Part shown: positions 5,581 through 7,411 of the stretch, piece by piece
Layout: each line of letters begins with the position of its first letter
How positions within the stretch are numbered: the first letter of the stretch is position 1
Assembly (NCBI GenBank): GCA_050184225.1
Contig: JBFXAN010000244.1
Coordinates: 1 to 7,411 of the forward strand
DNA: 7,411 bases
Reading direction: 5' to 3'
Source of the DNA: JBFXAN01 sp050184225
GTDB taxonomy: Bacteria > Chloroflexota > Dehalococcoidia > CAUJGQ01
Translations under genes and position numbers: made by a program
Notes under the pieces: generated by a model
Told to the model about the DNA's origin: nothing
Databases searched by the model: none
The model's input: the letters and a program-made list of their open reading frames with translations, nothing else

Positions 5581-6577
5581 AGTCGATGCAGTCGATCGTG
5601 CCGCTCGCCCGCGCCTGGTTGGACTGGAAGACGCTCTGACGCACGTCGGCGAACGCGACGATGCCGTAGACCGCGTTGCTCAGCGCCTGATTGCCCCGCA
5701 CGATCGCACCGGATATCGTCGACAGCGCGATGCCATAGTCGTTGCCCGTCGACCGATTCCGCTCGATCCGGATGTTCGGAGCGGCTTGTTCGACCTGGAT
5801 GCCGGTGGAGAAGATCTCTCCAGCGCCGGTGTATTCGTTCCGGCCAACGTCATTCTCCACGATCTCGGCGGTCGCGCCGCCCCGGATCTCGATGCTAAAC
5901 TGCCGGCCCATCGTCGTCGGTCCGTCGCCGAGGATCTGATTCCGCATGATCGTCGCGCTCGCGCCGGTGCCCCCGGCCAGCACACCACCGGTCAGGTAGT
6001 GCTCGATCATGTTGTCGGTGATCGTGACCGTGGTCGCATCGTTCTCCGCCCCCGGCCTGACCATGACGCCGTAGCTGGGATAGCACCAGCCGACCTCCGA
6101 ATCGGCCGGCCGCACCTCGGCGATGTAGTTCTCCTGAACCGCTGCCGACCCACCGTTCTCCACCAGGATCGCCACGATCTCCGACGGCGCACAGATCGAG
6201 ACCGGCACCGGGCCGGTGATCCAGAATCCCTCGATCGTGATGTTGGCCGCGCCGGTCACCCAGATCAGCGGAATCGCGCCGAAGTTGGCCACGGCCTCCG
6301 GCGGACGGATGATCGCCCCCTGCGGTGTGGTGCTCCGCAGCGTCAGGCTGTCCTTCCCCTCGCGAAAAACGAGCTGTTCGGCATAGGTACCGGCGCAGAC
6401 CTCGATCGTGTCGCCCCCGATCGCGCTGTCGATCGCCGCTTGAATAGAAGCGTGGGTTGCCGCGGGACACTGCTGCTTGTCGTCGTCGACGACGAGTGTC
6501 GCCGCCTGTGACGGCGCCGGACGCGCCAGGGCAATGCCGGCGACCAGCGCCGCAATCAGGAACACACGTCGAACCAT
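5486..6577 (-). CDS. Secreted right-handed parallel beta-helix repeat protein
   Basis: A 363-residue exported protein. Residues 1-25 are a signal peptide: MVRR, a hydrophobic run FLIAALVAGIALA, then PAPSQA with likely cleavage before ATL. The mature start, LVVDDDKQQCPAATHASIQ followed by AIDSAIGGDTIEVCAGTYAE, is the cap seen in pectate-lyase-like beta-helix (PbH1, NosD-like) proteins. The body shows short repeats of the pattern V-x-x-N-x-I/G, such as AAVQENYIAE, VTITDNMIEHY, ATIMRNQILG, AEIVENDVGRN, IRIERNRSTGNDYGIAL and AIVRGNQALSNAVYGIV, about 22-30 residues per coil. No catalytic set of a polysaccharide lyase or hydrolase is recognisable, so it may bind a glycan or a surface rather than cut. 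The ATG at 6577 has GGGAG 8 bases upstream and gives the signal peptide; the open frame extends to 6823 but that part overlaps the next gene and is low-complexity. Confidence 0.82.
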   Translation of the reverse strand: MVRRVFLIAALVAGIALARPAPSQAATLVVDDDKQQCPAATHASIQAAIDSAIGGDTIEVCAGTYAEQLVFREGKDSLTLRSTTPQGAIIRPPEAVANFGAIPLIWVTGAANITIEGFWITGPVPVSICAPSEIVAILVENGGSAAVQENYIAEVRPADSEVGWCYPSYGVMVRPGAENDATTVTITDNMIEHYLTGGVLAGGTGASATIMRNQILGDGPTTMGRQFSIEIRGGATAEIVENDVGRNEYTGAGEIFSTGIQVEQAAPNIRIERNRSTGNDYGIALSTISGAIVRGNQALSNAVYGIVAFADVRQSVFQSNQARASGTIDCIDFTVGSGTARTANEWQRNDGRTAIPAGICGIE

Positions 6578-6585
6578 CCAGGAAA

Positions 6586-6590
6586 CTCCC
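6586..6590 (-). promoter_or_regulatory. Ribosome binding site deciding the beta-helix protein start
   Basis: On the minus strand GGGAG lies 8 bases before the ATG at 6577. That start places a textbook signal peptide at the N-terminus and rejects the 82-residue upstream extension. Confidence 0.65.
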
Positions 6591-6689
6591 GCCAAGGTCA
6601 CGGCCGGTTGCGCCCAGGCTCCCTCAGCACCATATCTGGCGCTCGCATCGCTGGCCAGCCCTGATCCACGCCTCCGGCACGCGGGCAAC

Positions 6690-7190
6690 CTACCCTCTTT
6701 GCCCCAACCAGTCAATCGTTTCAGGGGCAGGCGTCCAGTGGTACTCGACATCCGGCTCGCTCTCCGGCGGCGGACTGATCCCGAATTTGACCGCCGTGAA
6801 GCCGTGCTGCTCGTAGAAGGCACGGGCCTGCGTGTTCTTCACATGCGTGTGCAGCTGGACGCCGTTGGGCGAGAGCGCCTTCGCCTGCGCCATCAGCGCC
6901 GATCCGACGCCGCGCCGTTGATGCGCCGGGTGGATATACAGCCGGTCGACGTAGCTGCCCTCGATCGCGAGGAAGCCGGCGATCCCGGCGTCGTTCAGCG
7001 CCACCCAGACGCTGGTGCGCGGCAGGATCACCTCGCGGAAGAAGCGGCCGTCCTCCTCGACCGTCCGCCCCTGCTCCAGCGGCAGATACGGATAGGCGTC
7101 CAGCTTGGTCACGTGCCAGAGCCGGATCACCTCGTCGATCTCGCTGCCGTCCAGAGGCCGGATGATCAGCTCTGATGCGGTCTCCGTCAT
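6690..7190 (-). CDS. GNAT family N-acetyltransferase
   Basis: A 166-residue protein of the GNAT superfamily, which moves an acetyl group from acetyl-CoA to an amine. Motif A is clear: VDRLYIHPAHQRRGVGSALMAQA, with the pyrophosphate loop QRRGVG at residues 91-96. Motif B follows as HVKNTQARAFYEQHGF, with N119 and Y126 at the usual cofactor-side and catalytic positions. The N-terminal half, IIRPLDGSEIDEVIRLWHVT, is the normal first strand and helix. The substrate cannot be predicted; the C-terminal PPPESEPDVEYHW segment is an acidic, proline-rich substrate-side loop. GGGAG lies 6 bases before the ATG at 7190. A 112-bp gap separates it from the beta-helix gene, so they may be transcribed separately. 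It is divergent from the PadR-like gene, and a shared operator could affect it. Confidence 0.9.
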   Translation of the reverse strand: MTETASELIIRPLDGSEIDEVIRLWHVTKLDAYPYLPLEQGRTVEEDGRFFREVILPRTSVWVALNDAGIAGFLAIEGSYVDRLYIHPAHQRRGVGSALMAQAKALSPNGVQLHTHVKNTQARAFYEQHGFTAVKFGISPPPESEPDVEYHWTPAPETIDWLGQRG

Positions 7191-7232
7191 CTCATGCTCC
7201 CGCGTGCCGCCGTTGACCGGCGATCGTCACGC

Positions 7233-7238
7233 AGTATA
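7233..7238 (-). promoter_or_regulatory. Candidate -10 box for the GNAT gene
   Basis: On the minus strand the hexamer is TATACT, five of six matches to the -10 consensus, about 43 bp before the GNAT ATG. The -35 region is poor. The same bases read on the plus strand give TATAGC, 16 bp after TTGACC (7213-7218), so they could instead serve a promoter toward the PadR-like gene. Confidence 0.35.
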
Positions 7239-7284
7239 GCGCCGGTCCGTCCGCGCGTGCTTGACATCCGCGCAGGTGGCGGGG

Positions 7285-7312
7285 TGGACACATCGTACTA
7301 TCACGATATATC
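7285..7312 (+). promoter_or_regulatory. Candidate promoter of the PadR-like gene overlapping the palindrome
   Basis: TGGACA (7285-7290, five of six matches to the -35 consensus) is followed after 16 bp by TATATC (7307-7312, four of six for -10), which lies at the centre of the 34-bp palindrome. A repressor on the palindrome would then block RNA polymerase directly. A perfect TTGACA also occurs at 7261-7266 but has no -10 at the right distance. The choice among these is uncertain. Confidence 0.35.
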
Positions 7313-7325
7313 GTGATAGTACGAT
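7292..7325. promoter_or_regulatory. Perfect 34-bp palindrome, probable operator
   Basis: Each 17-nt arm (ATCGTACTATCACGATA and its exact complement) meets at the centre between 7308 and 7309 with no spacer. It is AT-rich within GC-rich DNA and ends 20 bp before the ATG of the downstream regulator-like gene. The absence of a loop or of a following T-run argues against a terminator. Position and symmetry fit an operator for a dimeric or paired-dimer repressor, most simply the neighbouring gene's own product. Confidence 0.75.
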
Positions 7326-7345
7326 AGAGCGAAAGGAATACCACC

Positions 7346-7411
7346 ATGTTTCATCAGACCGGCTACAACCGGCCGCATGCCCCCCCCCACCATCTCCGCG
7401 CCGCGCTGTTC
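7346..7411 (+). CDS. Probable PadR-family transcriptional regulator, N-terminal 22 residues (cut by window end)
   Basis: An ATG with AAAGGA 8 bases upstream opens a frame that runs off the window. The 22 visible residues are rich in His and Pro (MFHQTGYNRP, then HAPPHHLRAALF). Many bacterial PadR-family regulators start with such a His/Pro-rich tail just before the first helix of the winged-helix domain, for which LRAALF would be the beginning. The perfect palindrome directly upstream supports a DNA-binding, self-regulating product. Too little is visible to be sure of the family. A run of nine C (7380-7388) lies in the frame and would be prone to slippage. Confidence 0.5.
   Translation, partial: MFHQTGYNRPHAPPHHLRAALF

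Noticed and set aside
5581..6823. Long plus-strand frames and the 82-residue N-terminal extension antisense or upstream of the beta-helix gene
   Set aside because: They are Arg/Ser/Pro-rich shadow translations of high-GC coding DNA. The beta-helix start at 6577 has a ribosome site and a signal peptide, while the extension runs into the GNAT gene.

Overview
High-GC bacterial DNA, mostly compact and gene-dense, with ten complete genes and one partial gene at each edge. No stretch over 300 bases lacks a gene; the longest gap is the roughly 155 bp before the last gene. Base composition and gene content (nitrile hydratase with a ferredoxin-type partner, an AF2212-like VapB antitoxin, a JAMM peptidase, a PadR-like regulator) suggest a free-living Chloroflexota of the Thermomicrobia/Sphaerobacter type. 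That placement is an impression from protein style, not a test.

Layout. Bases 1-1242 (+) hold the end of a nitrile hydratase alpha subunit. Six bases later comes one open frame that joins a thioredoxin-like (2Fe-2S) ferredoxin to a nitrile hydratase accessory (activator) protein. The linker of this fusion is encoded by a palindromic repeat element (781-953), and its N-terminus reads through a heptamer tandem repeat (285-312). Bases 1282-1922 (-) are a VapBC-type toxin-antitoxin pair with a 4-bp overlap and visibly lower GC. Bases 2015-4579 (-) are a probable three-gene operon, in transcription order: a Cys/Met-metabolism PLP enzyme, a SAM-dependent methyltransferase and a JAMM (M67) metallopeptidase. 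Diverging from it is a tryptophan 2,3-dioxygenase (4681-5580, +). Its C-terminal tail overlaps, antisense, the end of a secreted right-handed beta-helix protein (5486-6577, -). A GNAT acetyltransferase (6690-7190, -) follows. It is separated by a divergent control region, containing a perfect 34-bp palindrome, from the start of a probable PadR-family regulator (7346 to window end, +).

How the genes may work together. The first two genes form a nitrile hydratase synthesis and maturation unit; the ferredoxin-activator fusion suggests that metal insertion or active-site cysteine oxidation is tied to a redox protein. The PLP enzyme and the JAMM peptidase are both compatible with sulfur amino-acid metabolism, but nothing in the window shows that link directly. 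The palindrome before the last gene is the best regulatory site, most simply an autoregulatory operator. The strongest candidate for something undescribed is the repeat-bridged ferredoxin/activator fusion at 265-1242.
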